DNA from: Paenibacillus plantiphilus | GTDB taxonomy: Bacteria > Bacillota > Bacilli > Paenibacillales > Paenibacillaceae | Assembly (NCBI RefSeq): GCF_927798095.1 | Contig: NZ_CAKMMF010000029.1 | Location: 1-64,000, forward strand | DNA length: 64,000 nt | Direction of reading: 5' to 3' | Shown here: positions 27,055 through 35,447 of the stretch, one piece after another | Layout: each line of letters opens with the position of its first letter | Numbering within the stretch: position 1 is the stretch's first letter | Notes under the pieces: generated by a model | The model's input: the letters and a program-made list of their open reading frames with translations, nothing else | The model's database searches: none | What the model was told of the DNA's origin: nothing | Translations under genes and position numbers: made by a program

Positions 27055-27093
27055 AAAAAGCTCAGGATTCCTCCGCGAGGAAGAACCCTGAGC
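27055..27093 (-). terminator. Terminator of spo0M
   Basis: On the minus strand GCTCAGGGTTCTTCC, GCGG-type loop and GGAGGAATCCTGAGC form a 15-bp stem followed by TTTTT. It lies 27 bases after the spo0M stop. Confidence 0.85.
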
Positions 27094-27119
27094 CTGAGAT
27101 GCTTTAGATCGTTTCCTTT

Positions 27120-27887
27120 TTACACGTAACGTGCAATAAGGTCAGCCAACTGATGCGCCAGTGCATGCGGTCCAGCAGCAAGATCATTGTTCGAGTACCG
27201 TAAACGGACGAATGACTCATCCATATCCATCGCTTCCGCGAAGAAGCTTCTAAAGCCTCTTGCCTTGCGGTCGATTTGGAGCAGCAGCTCAAGCTCATTC
27301 GGACTGCTGTAGAAGATGACCTCCAGCTCATCCAGCTGTCCTCTGAACTGCGTCGTAGGCACAAACTCCAGCTCCTGGACAAATGGAACGCCGCGGCCAA
27401 GCTTCGATGCATACTCGCACTCCGCTTCGCGAAGGCGGAAGCCGAGCAAATTGATCGCTTCAAGAACGGTATTCATCTGCGGTGTCGGCACAACTTCAAT
27501 CCGGTCATTGTCCCCAGGGTCCACAGCGCCGCGAATATCAAGCTCTGTCTTCACCCATACTGGCGCGCGTCCGATTGTAAGCGGTGCTGTGTGCGGCAGA
27601 CGAATGGCGAAGTTCTGCTCGCGATTCTCATTGGGCATAAGCACGAATGGATTGAAGATATTAAAGCGTTCAATAGCCACATGATGCTTATGCTTCTGAT
27701 CATTGCTCTCTCTAATATACTCCGTCATAACAGCAAGCTCTATCTTCTCAATACGCTGTTCTACCTTGCCGCCGCGAATCTTGATCACGCCTCGAATTTC
27801 TTCACCTGGCATATACCGCGCTTTCTCCAATAACGTATCGATCTTCGCATTTCCAACTCCGATACTAGCCAACATGCGATTAAACAT
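27120..27887 (-). CDS. spo0M: Sporulation-control protein Spo0M (arrestin-like)
   Basis: This 255-residue protein has the Spo0M arrestin-like fold: GVGNAKIDTLLEKARYMPGE near the start, then GVIKIRGGKVEQRIEKIEL, LPHTAPLTIGRAPVWVKTEL and LDELEVIFYSSPNELELLLQ. In Bacillus it affects sporulation efficiency and cell-cycle events. The start ATG at 27887 has GGAGG eight bases upstream; another ATG two codons earlier is only two bases from that site. It is a monocistronic unit with its own terminator. Family identity is firm, mechanism less so. Confidence 0.93.
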   Translation of the reverse strand: MFNRMLASIGVGNAKIDTLLEKARYMPGEEIRGVIKIRGGKVEQRIEKIELAVMTEYIRESNDQKHKHHVAIERFNIFNPFVLMPNENREQNFAIRLPHTAPLTIGRAPVWVKTELDIRGAVDPGDNDRIEVVPTPQMNTVLEAINLLGFRLREAECEYASKLGRGVPFVQELEFVPTTQFRGQLDELEVIFYSSPNELELLLQIDRKARGFRSFFAEAMDMDESFVRLRYSNNDLAAGPHALAHQLADLIARYV

Positions 27888-28029
27888 GAACATGACCTCC
27901 TGATAGTTGATAAGCCATACATTTGTCATTACGCTTCTTATGCTGTGATTATGCTATTGCTATGTACGCATGAAAACCCGAATAAGTTTCACACTGCGCA
28001 CAAACCAATTGTATATCAGCAGACTCTCG

Positions 28030-29835
28030 CTATGAAGAGCCATCCTCCTGCCTGATTCGATTCATCGGCGTCACTTTTCCTGTGGCGTCTGGTTCGTGAA
28101 CTGTCGGGGCTTCTGTGCAGGGCAGTATAATATCAAACGTTGTTCCCACCCCTAATGAGCTCCGCACCTGAATGCGCCCTTGGTGGTTATCAACGATCTT
28201 GTAGCTTACCATCAGACCGAGCCCGGTTCCCTTCTCCTTCGTCGTATAAAAAGGCTGACCGATCTTCGATAGCTGTTCCTCCGGTATTCCGGGGCCGTAG
28301 TCCTCGATGCGGATAATGACATGGTCATCCTCACGCATACAGCTAATTATTATTTTCCCACCTTCCAGCATGGATTCAATTGCATTCTTAACCACATTAA
28401 TAAACACCTGCTTGAGCTGGTTCTCAACGCCGCGCACCCATAGCGGATCGTCGTCAACGCGCATCTCCATCTCAATGCTGTGCAGAAGGGCCTGCGCCTC
28501 AAGCAGTGTAACCGTATCGCGTATAATAAGCCGTATATCCTTGCAGGACAGCTCATAGATCTGCGGCTTCGAAAGCATCAGCAGCTCGCTGACTATGGAT
28601 TCAATCCGATTGAGCTCGGACTTCATAATGTCATAGTAATTTTTGTTGCTCTGGCGTCCCGATGACATCAGCTGAAGAAAGCCCTTCAACGATGTCAGCG
28701 GATTGCGAATCTCATGCGCGATGCCTGCCGCAAGCTGTCCGGCAACATATAGCTTCTCCGAATTAATAAGAAGCTCCTCATTCTTCTTGCGCTCCGATAT
28801 ATCCCGAACGATAACTTGAAAGACAGGTCTGCCCGAAATCTGCGTGCAAGTCTCCACAACCTCCGTATGCAGCAGCTTGCCATTCATCGTATACCAATCT
28901 ATCTCTATCGGACCCCGTTGGACGCCTTGCGCTGTTGCTTGCAGCATACTCTTCATCGCAGGATGAAATACCGGCAGCAATTGCCTGTATATCGATGTCC
29001 CCAGCAGCTCTGCCTCGCTCGTCGATTCGAACATTTGCAGCCCTGAGCGGTTAATATACTCCCACTTCTCGTCCCCTATAATGGCGATCATATCAATTGA
29101 ATTCTCGACCAGCAGCTTGTATCGCTCGTCCATCGCATTGTATCGCCTGTCAACGAACCGGGCCAGCGTACTGAAGGCAAAGATGACCAATGTCGCGATA
29201 CCCAGCACAACGGACAGCCGTTTCAAATATTCGCTCAGCCTGTCGGCAGTCAGCACGACATCATACTCGATCGTAACCGCTTCAAGCCCGAGCAGTTGCA
29301 TCGCGATGCCTGACAAGCCGAGTATAAGGCCGGCTAGCAGCATCGAGTATCTGCTCTTGCGCTGGAACAGAAAGAATGCCCCTCCTGCGCCAATTATGGT
29401 GACGACAAGCGCAAAGAAAGCCAAACCAAAATGAATCTTGAATTCCAGCACCTGTTCACTCATTAATCTGGAGTAGCTCATGAAGTTAGATCCTGCTGCG
29501 ATGACGAAGCTGCTTGCCAACAGACGCAGCCCTAAGCCAAGCCGGCTCCCTAGCAGCAGCAGCGAGAAATAAGCACAGATCATCAGACATAAAAGCTTCA
29601 CAATGGATGTCCAATCAATCATGATCATATAATCGGCTGCGATCAGCATGACGAAATGGCAGACCCACAGTCCCAGTCCATAGACAGCGGCACCGCTTAG
29701 CAGCCAATAATTTCTCCGGACTCCAACATGCTTAAGCTGACCGATCATATTGAACATTGTGAATGAAGCGAATAAATTAATAGCGAGTGCAAACAGCAAA
29801 AACATCCATCTTTCCGAAACAATCAGCTCATCCAT
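28030..29835 (-). CDS. Sporulation-type sensor histidine kinase (multi-TM, PAS, HisKA, HATPase)
   Basis: The 601-residue kinase has about seven membrane helices in residues 10-230, with MHYT-like texture (WVCHFVMLIAADYMI), a PAS domain at about 235-360, HisKA with GIAHEIRNPLTSLKGFLQLM near 378 and HATPase with N, G1 (IEDYGPGIPEEQ), F and G2 (GTGLGLMVSYKIV) boxes. The histidine box matches the KinA-KinE sporulation kinases that feed Spo0F/Spo0A. No response regulator is adjacent, as expected for orphan sporulation kinases. A Spo0A-like box pair lies about 40 bases upstream of the start. Confidence 0.88.
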   Translation of the reverse strand: MDELIVSERWMFLLFALAINLFASFTMFNMIGQLKHVGVRRNYWLLSGAAVYGLGLWVCHFVMLIAADYMIMIDWTSIVKLLCLMICAYFSLLLLGSRLGLGLRLLASSFVIAAGSNFMSYSRLMSEQVLEFKIHFGLAFFALVVTIIGAGGAFFLFQRKSRYSMLLAGLILGLSGIAMQLLGLEAVTIEYDVVLTADRLSEYLKRLSVVLGIATLVIFAFSTLARFVDRRYNAMDERYKLLVENSIDMIAIIGDEKWEYINRSGLQMFESTSEAELLGTSIYRQLLPVFHPAMKSMLQATAQGVQRGPIEIDWYTMNGKLLHTEVVETCTQISGRPVFQVIVRDISERKKNEELLINSEKLYVAGQLAAGIAHEIRNPLTSLKGFLQLMSSGRQSNKNYYDIMKSELNRIESIVSELLMLSKPQIYELSCKDIRLIIRDTVTLLEAQALLHSIEMEMRVDDDPLWVRGVENQLKQVFINVVKNAIESMLEGGKIIISCMREDDHVIIRIEDYGPGIPEEQLSKIGQPFYTTKEKGTGLGLMVSYKIVDNHQGRIQVRSSLGVGTTFDIILPCTEAPTVHEPDATGKVTPMNRIRQEDGSS

Positions 29836-29871
29836 AAATGCCCTCTGTTAACAAGTAAGTTCAGTTCTCAT

Positions 29872-29886
29872 TTGTCAAATTCGACA
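29872..29886 (-). promoter_or_regulatory. Candidate Spo0A box pair upstream of the kinase gene
   Basis: On the minus strand TGTCGAATTTGACAAA contains a perfect 0A box core TGTCGAA and, overlapping on the other strand, TTTGTCAAA. It lies 37-51 bases upstream of the kinase ATG and about 150 bases upstream of mscL. Binding by Spo0A is inferred from the consensus only. Confidence 0.45.
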
Positions 29887-30032
29887 TTTTTCCATTTAAT
29901 CCTTTTTTCTGTGACATGGAATTATAGGACTACAGATGGACACCGTTCCTTCGACAACAATTTACAAGACAAAATCAGGATAGAATGAGGTATACTGAAA
30001 TTATATCTAATCAAAGAGAGGACTTATTTCGC

Positions 30033-30539
30033 ATGGTAAAAATTATAAAGGAATTCAGAGAATTTGCTGTTAAAGGCAACGTAATCGATCTGGCAGTAGG
30101 GGTTATCATCGGCGGAGCGTTCGGCAAAATCGTCACTTCGATGGTTAATGATATTATTATGCCGCCAATAGGCGCGTTGATTGGAAATGTGAACTTCAAG
30201 GACTTGTTCCTCGTTCTCAAGACTCTCGATGAGGGTGTCGCCAGACCTGCTTCCCTTAGCGAAGCGGCAGCTAAAGGCATCCCTGTTCTCGCTTACGGGC
30301 AATTTTTTAATATTATGCTGGATTTCACGATCATCGCATTCTGTATATTCATGCTGGTCAAAGGATTAAATGCACTTCGCCGCATGAACAAGGATTCTGA
30401 TGAGCAGCCTGCGGAGCCGACGGTCAAGGAATGCCCGTACTGCTTGTCCAAGGTTCCCATTAAAGCGACACGCTGCGGTCATTGTACGTCCCATCTGAAG
30501 GATGACGCGGAGGATGTGCCGGTCGGAGGACTCTCCTAG
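30033..30539 (+). CDS. mscL: Large-conductance mechanosensitive channel with C-terminal zinc ribbon
   Basis: MscL opens under membrane tension to release solutes after hypo-osmotic shock. The N-terminus (IIKEFREFAVKGNVIDLAVG) and TM1 (VGVIIGGAFGKIVTSMVNDI) are classical, and TM2 is FNIMLDFTIIAFCIFMLVKG. ATG at 30033 is the natural MscL start, with AGAGAGGAC upstream. Instead of ending with the usual short helix, the 168-residue protein continues into CPYCLSKVPIKATRCGHCTS, a two-CxxC zinc ribbon. Its stop is three bases from the start of the NUDIX gene. Confidence 0.95.
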   Translation: MVKIIKEFREFAVKGNVIDLAVGVIIGGAFGKIVTSMVNDIIMPPIGALIGNVNFKDLFLVLKTLDEGVARPASLSEAAAKGIPVLAYGQFFNIMLDFTIIAFCIFMLVKGLNALRRMNKDSDEQPAEPTVKECPYCLSKVPIKATRCGHCTSHLKDDAEDVPVGGLS

Positions 30540-30542
30540 CCT

Positions 30543-31196
30543 ATGAGCTTCGGCGACGACAGCTCGAAGGAAGAGCGCTTTGATATTTACGATGACTCGG
30601 GCGCTCATATCGGCACTGCCAGCCGCAGTGAGGTGCATGCCCTCGGGTATTGGCACCGTTCCTTTCACTGCTGGGTTACACGGCGTGCCGGCGATCGCAA
30701 GCTTGTCATGTTCCAATTGCGGCATGGCAATAAAGACACTTACCCGCTTCACTATGACATTACTGCCGCAGGACATCTGGCCGCTGGAGAAACTGTCCAA
30801 GACGCGGTGCGCGAGATTGAGGAGGAGCTGGGCATTCCGACAACGTTCGAAATGCTCATTCCTCTGAGCCAGACAAGCTTTGAATCCAGCGGCATTGCGC
30901 AAGGCGTTCCGTTCATCGATCGGGAGATCAGTGATGTTTTCGCCCTTGTGTATGACGGGCCGCTCGACTCCCTGCAGCTCCAAGCCGACGAAGTGATTGG
31001 GATATTCGAGGCGGAACTGGAGTCGATGATCGAATTGTTCGAGGGCCGTCTTGATGCTGTAATCGCCCAAGGCTTCGAGGTCGATGAGAATGGTTCGAGA
31101 AGATTCGATGAGCGCCAGGTGACAACTTCTGAATTTGTGACCCGGCCTTTGTCCCACTATGCCGCTGTGTTCCGTTCTTTACTAGCACATACCTAA
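30543..31196 (+). CDS. NUDIX hydrolase
   Basis: The 217-residue protein contains a complete Nudix box, GHLAAGETVQDAVREIEEEL followed by GI, at about residues 79-100, preceded by HRSFHCWVTRR. The opening (DIYDDSGAHIGTASRSEVHA) resembles the IPP-isomerase-like / YfcD branch of Nudix proteins. Its substrate is unknown. It starts three bases after mscL and converges with the tyrosinase-like gene. Confidence 0.88.
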   Translation: MSFGDDSSKEERFDIYDDSGAHIGTASRSEVHALGYWHRSFHCWVTRRAGDRKLVMFQLRHGNKDTYPLHYDITAAGHLAAGETVQDAVREIEEELGIPTTFEMLIPLSQTSFESSGIAQGVPFIDREISDVFALVYDGPLDSLQLQADEVIGIFEAELESMIELFEGRLDAVIAQGFEVDENGSRRFDERQVTTSEFVTRPLSHYAAVFRSLLAHT

Positions 31197-31198
31197 GC

Positions 31199-31767
31199 TT
31201 ACCTGATAGATGATGGCGGGTCAGCCTCCTCTTGTGAGGGCTGTGTCTCGCCTTTCTTTTTCCCGTAACGATTGCTGCCCCCTGACCTCTGCCCTGCCCC
31301 ATGCTATTCTCCCACTGACGATACCAGCTGTCGATCATGCCATGGATATTATAAAATATGGTGCTAATAGGCGCGATATCAAAATCATTGAGCTCGCTTT
31401 CGTTATAAATCCGCGCCGCTTCCTGATGAATGCATCCGTGTATACCCGAGCTCTCAATAAACCGTCCAAGCTCATCTGCCGTCGCAAAGGATTGCGGATT
31501 GTACATAATTCGCCTCTCAGCTGCCCGGTTGTAGCACGGTGTATACCGGATTTCCTCCGGCACGCTCTGCCAAGGGGCGACTAGCTGAGGATTATAGCCT
31601 TGCTGGTTATACCACTGAAGCGCTTTTGCAATAAATTGCCGGTGAAAATTCAAGAACCTTACCCCATAGCCGGTCGGTATATTCGCTGGATTATTCTGAT
31701 GGTTGGCATGATGCCATTGCCGATGCTCCTCCAGAAGTGCTGGCGGGAAATTCCGAATGATCGACAT
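31199..31767 (-). CDS. Tyrosinase-like (type 3 copper) protein with apparent frameshift near its end
   Basis: ATG at 31767 (MSIIRNFPPALLEEHRQWHH) follows GGGGGAGGAAGC. The core has tyrosinase-like copper-site patterns: GVRFLNFHRQFI, GIHGCIHQEAARIYNESE and ISTIFYNIHGMIDSWYRQWE. The intact frame reads on past 31196 into the antisense of the NUDIX gene and stops only at 30928. A one-base change in the C5 run at 31278-31282 would instead give a hydrophilic tail (GSNRYGKKKGETQPS...) ending at TAA 31199-31201, just short of the convergent gene. I take the latter as the ancestral end. Product of about 187 residues, short for tyrosinases. Confidence 0.65.
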
Positions 31768-31859
31768 AATAAGCTTCCTCCCCCGTACAGTCAATTCCTT
31801 TAACCTATGCTGCTCGCCATCCATCTGTTCACAAGAGAGGACTTGTCCTCATAAGGGAC

Positions 31860-31898
31860 AAAAAAATCCGCTCATCGCTATTAGGCGATGGCGGATTA
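31860..31898 (-). terminator. Terminator of the Cys-rich coat-like gene
   Basis: On the minus strand AATCCGCCATCGCC, a short loop and GCGATGAGCGGATT are followed by TTTTTTT. It lies about 50 bases beyond the stop at 31951. Confidence 0.85.
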
Positions 31899-31950
31899 AA
31901 TGCGGATTCCGGTTCAGCAATAGGCATAAAAGCGATGTGCTTCGATTACT

Positions 31951-32382
31951 TTAAATGCCGCAGCAGCGGTTGCCTCTAGTACGGTCGCTTCTACCACCGA
32001 TATCGTTTCCGCAGAATTCATTCGATACACAGATATCGAACGTGATTCGAACGTCGCAGCATTCGCCAAACACGCAGCTGATACGCACACAAGAGAATCT
32101 TCCTTGATTGAAGAAATTAACGACATTACAGTTGTGGCCGATCAAATGTTCAACAACTTTACGGTTTTTACAACGGATGGCACGAACGAGCTTAGCAGCT
32201 ACTTGACGATGTTTCAGCGAACAGAAAAAATCACAAAGATCTTCCCCGGCTTCCTGCATACCATCTACTGCTCTATCTCTTTTCTTACCACAACCTGAAC
32301 TAGAACCTGAACTTGAACTTGAAATGCGGGCACGGTTTTTGCGAACTACCTTAACGTTGTTAAACTTAACCTTGGCTGACAC
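31951..32382 (-). CDS. Cys-rich protein, probable spore coat component
   Basis: GTG at 32382 has AGGAGGAG immediately upstream. The 143-residue product is basic at the N-terminus (AKVKFNNVKVVRKNRARIS), has a Ser-rich stretch, and then about fourteen cysteines in a beta-like alternating pattern (DLCDFFCSLKHR, CVRISCVFGECCDVRITFDI), ending RGNRCCGI. High Cys content and the HNCNVVNFFN-type segment recall CotZ/ExsY-like outer coat proteins, but the match is loose. It stands alone with its own terminator. Confidence 0.55.
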   Translation of the reverse strand: MSAKVKFNNVKVVRKNRARISSSSSGSSSGCGKKRDRAVDGMQEAGEDLCDFFCSLKHRQVAAKLVRAIRCKNRKVVEHLIGHNCNVVNFFNQGRFSCVRISCVFGECCDVRITFDICVSNEFCGNDIGGRSDRTRGNRCCGI

Positions 32383-32688
32383 TGAATCTCCTCCTCTTAA
32401 TCGAGCTTGAGATAATATATGGGAGGAGGTAGAATATGGCATGGACAGGTAATCCCCGTGAAACGTGTATTCTCAAAGCCTTCATACATGCGTAGTCATT
32501 CGCTTGACAGGGTAAAAGTCCTTATATTCCAAATTTGTTGGCATTATCTCTCGTCATTTTTATATTTATTATTTCCATATTTAATATATAAATGCTCCTT
32601 GCTACGATATTGTAAACTATTGATTTTAGAAATATTTTCATGTAGGATGAGAGAATTGATAATTATCAAATTATTTGGAGGGATTCAT

Positions 32689-33282
32689 TTGAAAAAAACA
32701 TTGCTGCTGACCAGCTTGGTGCTTATGCTTCTTATGACAGCCTGTTCCGCTGGTACGGAAACTGGCAAGACTGGCGATACATCCGGTCAAAAAACGAATG
32801 CCACAACGGATGGCAATGATTCTGCTGCGAAAGAGGCTGAAGCGCCAAGCATGTATAATGTTGGCGATACCGTGACAATCGGAGATTGGGAAGTTAAGCT
32901 GGAATCATTCGAGTATAAACCCGAGCTGAAGCCAAACGACGTTATCGTGTTTTCACCGGACGAGGGCAATATTTATGCAATTGCAAATGTGACGGTGAAA
33001 AATATCGGCTCAGAAGTCAATACATTCCTTCCTGTTATATCCATGAAGAATAAGGATGTAGGTGTCATGCTTAAATATGATGATAAATATGACTTCACAT
33101 CAACTAATCTATTAGGCTATCAGGAGCAGCTTTATATGGCGTCGTTAAATCCGCTGTCGACAAAAACAGGGGAAATTGTGTTTGATACCGTTAAGGAAGT
33201 ACAGGATTCCGATAAGCCGTTGTATCTGATTTTCACCCTTGGAGACGATAAGTACAAGTTTGCAGTAAAAAAACAAAAATAG
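32689..33282 (+). CDS. Lipoprotein with DUF4352-like domain
   Basis: TTG at 32689 is taken as start because TTTGGAGGGATTCA precedes it and the product then opens with a proper signal (LKKTLLLTSLVLMLLMTACS) whose lipobox Cys is residue 20. A Thr/Gly/Asp-rich linker leads to an Ig-like DUF4352-type domain (YNVGDTVTIGDWEVKLESFE, YAIANVTVKNIGSEVNTF). Length 197 residues. Such lipoproteins sit on the outer face of the membrane, and their role is unknown. A perfect terminator follows. Confidence 0.8.
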   Translation: MKKTLLLTSLVLMLLMTACSAGTETGKTGDTSGQKTNATTDGNDSAAKEAEAPSMYNVGDTVTIGDWEVKLESFEYKPELKPNDVIVFSPDEGNIYAIANVTVKNIGSEVNTFLPVISMKNKDVGVMLKYDDKYDFTSTNLLGYQEQLYMASLNPLSTKTGEIVFDTVKEVQDSDKPLYLIFTLGDDKYKFAVKKQK

Positions 33283-33340
33283 AGGACACCCCTCATAACG
33301 AGACTCTATTATATTCGTATATGAAGCAATGGTAAAAAGG

Positions 33341-33384
33341 GTCTCCCCTAAGTCATCTATAGTGACTTAGGGGAGACTCTTTTT
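33341..33384 (+). terminator. Terminator of the DUF4352-like lipoprotein gene
   Basis: GTCTCCCCTAAGTCA and TGACTTAGGGGAGAC form a perfect 15-bp stem followed by TCTTTTT. Confidence 0.92.
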
Positions 33385-33456
33385 GATTAGCTAACGGTTA
33401 GATAGAGAAGCAAATTACCACCTAGTGAAGTTTACAACTACGACTGAAATAAATAC

Positions 33457-33486
33457 TTGACTTTTATTTTGGCTATGCGATATATT
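33457..33486 (+). promoter_or_regulatory. Sigma-A type promoter of the tRNA gene
   Basis: TTGACT at 33457-33462 and TATATT at 33481-33486 are separated by 18 bases and lie 30 bases before the tRNA. Confidence 0.7.
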
Positions 33487-33515
33487 ATAAAAGTCGTCTT
33501 AGTGATAGACCTTTC

Positions 33516-33590
33516 GCTGATGTAGCTCAGGGGTAGAGCAACGCACTCGTAATGCGTAGGCCGGGGGTTCAATTCCCTTCATCAGCACCA
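33516..33590 (+). tRNA. tRNA-Thr (anticodon CGT), CCA encoded
   Basis: The acceptor arms GCTGATG and CATCAGC pair over 7 bp. The D-arm GCTCAGGGGTAGAGC, the anticodon stem ACGCA/TGCGT with loop CTCGTAA, and the T-arm GGGGTTCAATTCCC are all present, followed by encoded CCA after the discriminator A. The anticodon CGT reads ACG threonine codons. It is a single-tRNA unit with its own promoter and terminator. Confidence 0.95.
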
Positions 33591-33605
33591 TTTAACTCCA
33601 GCAAT

Positions 33606-33647
33606 GACGCGGGTTGCCGAGTAATCGGAACCACGCGTCTTTTTTAT
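33606..33647 (+). terminator. Terminator of the tRNA-Thr gene
   Basis: GACGCGGGTT and AACCACGCGTC pair (one-base bulge) and are followed by TTTTTT. Confidence 0.85.
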
Positions 33648-33719
33648 CTTATTTTTTCACACCGATCGGCAACACACATCTCAACCTCTACTTGAAAGAG
33701 TTCATACTCCCCGCTATTT

Positions 33720-35300
33720 TCAACTCTTAGCCTTTGGTCTTCCAATCCGAAAGCTTCTCTTCTCTTTGACGAGATTCTGCAGAGGCTGCTCTTCCGATTC
33801 CGCAGTTGCTGGACGAACCGGCAGATGGAGCGTAAATGCGCTGCCTTCGCCCTTTCGGCTCTGCAAGCTCAGCGAGCCGCCAAGCAGACGCGATAGCTGC
33901 AGACTGATCGAGAGTCCTAGTCCTGTCCCGCCATATTTGCGATTAATGGCCCCGTCCTCCTGCCGGAAAGCCTCGAATATGAGCTGCTGCTTGTCAGGAT
34001 CAATGCCGATTCCCGTGTCCTCTATGGTGAAGGCCACGCGCGGCGGTATAGAAGGCCTGACCACCGGACGGCCCCATGATGCCGGATTCCAGTTGCGGAT
34101 ACGGCGCACGCAATAAATACCTGACTCAATTGCAGCAGATCCGCTTTCGTACCGTACATTCAGCTTAACGCCGCCCTGCTCAGTGAATTTGATCGCATTC
34201 ACGATCAGATTCCGCAGAATTTGACTCACCCGCAATACATCCGTCTGGATCGTACCAGGGACAGTCGCAGCAATATCCATCACGAAGGTCAAATTCTTCT
34301 GATCGGCAAGCGGCTGAAACTGCTGGTGCAGCATTTGCACCAGATCATAGGTGGAGACCGCCTCAAAAACAACGTCCATCTTCCCTGCCTCCACCTTGGA
34401 GAGATCAAGAATATCGTTAATCAGATGCAGCAGGTCATTGCCGGCTGCATGGATGAGATCGCCGTAACGAATCACTTCGCTTTCGTAGCTGTTATCGTCG
34501 TTGTCCCGGATGAGCTGCGAGAGCAGAATAATGCTGTTCAGCGGTGTCTTCAGCTCATGAGACATGTTCGCCAGAAACTCCGACTTGTACTTGGAAGCAA
34601 CGAGCAGCTCATCCGCTTTGTCCTCGACCTCGCGCTTCGCTTCGCGCAGCGCTCTGGTCTGTCGCCGCAGCAGCATGTTCATCATCCGCAGATCATCTAC
34701 CCGCTGCTGCTCCCTCTGGAAATCCCGAATAATAAAGACGAACAATCCGCTAAGCAGCAGCCTGAGCGGAAAGGCAACAATCCCTATATTGTACCAGTAC
34801 TCCCAACAGCTCATATTATCCGTGATTCTATATATAACCGTCGCATTAAGTGCAAACCCGATATTTATGCCAATAATCGCCGCTATGCTCTTCCATACAA
34901 ACGGCCAGGACACCCGCTGAAGCCACAAATTCATGAAAGCACCGATAATGCCTAGCACATTCATACTAATAAACCCCGACCACGCCATACTGTCCAATCC
35001 AAAAAACAACCGTCCAATGCCAATTCCGAATCCAATAATCAGAACCGCCCGCGGTCCCGGCAGGACTATCACGGCTACAATAAGCGGCACCACGCGCAGA
35101 TCGATCAGCGTCTCATGGATACGCAAACCAAACACCATAGCCAGCCAGCCGCCAAGGATGAAGATCGCTATCGTTAGCCCATATTTCACTTTGGCGCTCG
35201 TGTGCTGGAACAAATATTTGTAACCCAAATTAAACAAATAGGCAAGTGTTATTAAGAGGCTTATATTCACCAAAAATGTTTTGGAAAACGTCAACCGCAA
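33720..35300 (-). CDS. Sensor histidine kinase with 5TMR-LYT-like membrane domain
   Basis: This 526-residue kinase starts with about six membrane helices (residues 8-195). The segment ETLIDLRVVPLIVAVIVLPG followed by PRAVLIIGFGIGIGRLFFGL matches the 5TMR-LYT sensor region. A coiled coil follows (REAKREVEDKADELLVASKY), then HisKA with FLANMSHELKTPLNSIILLS and HATPase with FTIEDTGIGIDPDKQ and KYGGTGLGLSISLQL. It phosphorylates an unidentified regulator; the nearest OmpR-type regulator lies 1.1 kb away on the same strand. The signal is unknown. Confidence 0.88.
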   Translation of the reverse strand: MRLTFSKTFLVNISLLITLAYLFNLGYKYLFQHTSAKVKYGLTIAIFILGGWLAMVFGLRIHETLIDLRVVPLIVAVIVLPGPRAVLIIGFGIGIGRLFFGLDSMAWSGFISMNVLGIIGAFMNLWLQRVSWPFVWKSIAAIIGINIGFALNATVIYRITDNMSCWEYWYNIGIVAFPLRLLLSGLFVFIIRDFQREQQRVDDLRMMNMLLRRQTRALREAKREVEDKADELLVASKYKSEFLANMSHELKTPLNSIILLSQLIRDNDDNSYESEVIRYGDLIHAAGNDLLHLINDILDLSKVEAGKMDVVFEAVSTYDLVQMLHQQFQPLADQKNLTFVMDIAATVPGTIQTDVLRVSQILRNLIVNAIKFTEQGGVKLNVRYESGSAAIESGIYCVRRIRNWNPASWGRPVVRPSIPPRVAFTIEDTGIGIDPDKQQLIFEAFRQEDGAINRKYGGTGLGLSISLQLSRLLGGSLSLQSRKGEGSAFTLHLPVRPATAESEEQPLQNLVKEKRSFRIGRPKAKS

Positions 35301-35447
35301 TTCCCCCTACTATTATAAGGCATGTCCCTATACTACCCGTCGAATGCACTTGGCAGCCTGCAGTTCATACCCGATTATCGACCAGCATATGTATAGAACG
35401 TACAATGTCGTTCAATGATTGCCACGGTAAGAGGGGAGGGACTTATA

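Noticed and set aside
30928-31198. C-terminal extension of the tyrosinase-like frame through the NUDIX gene
   Set aside because: It is antisense to a solid NUDIX gene and best explained by a frameshift at 31278-31282.
31914-32126. 70-codon minus-strand frame inside the Cys-rich gene
   Set aside because: The 143-residue frame has a proper GTG start with ribosome binding site and a consistent Cys pattern, while this one has neither.
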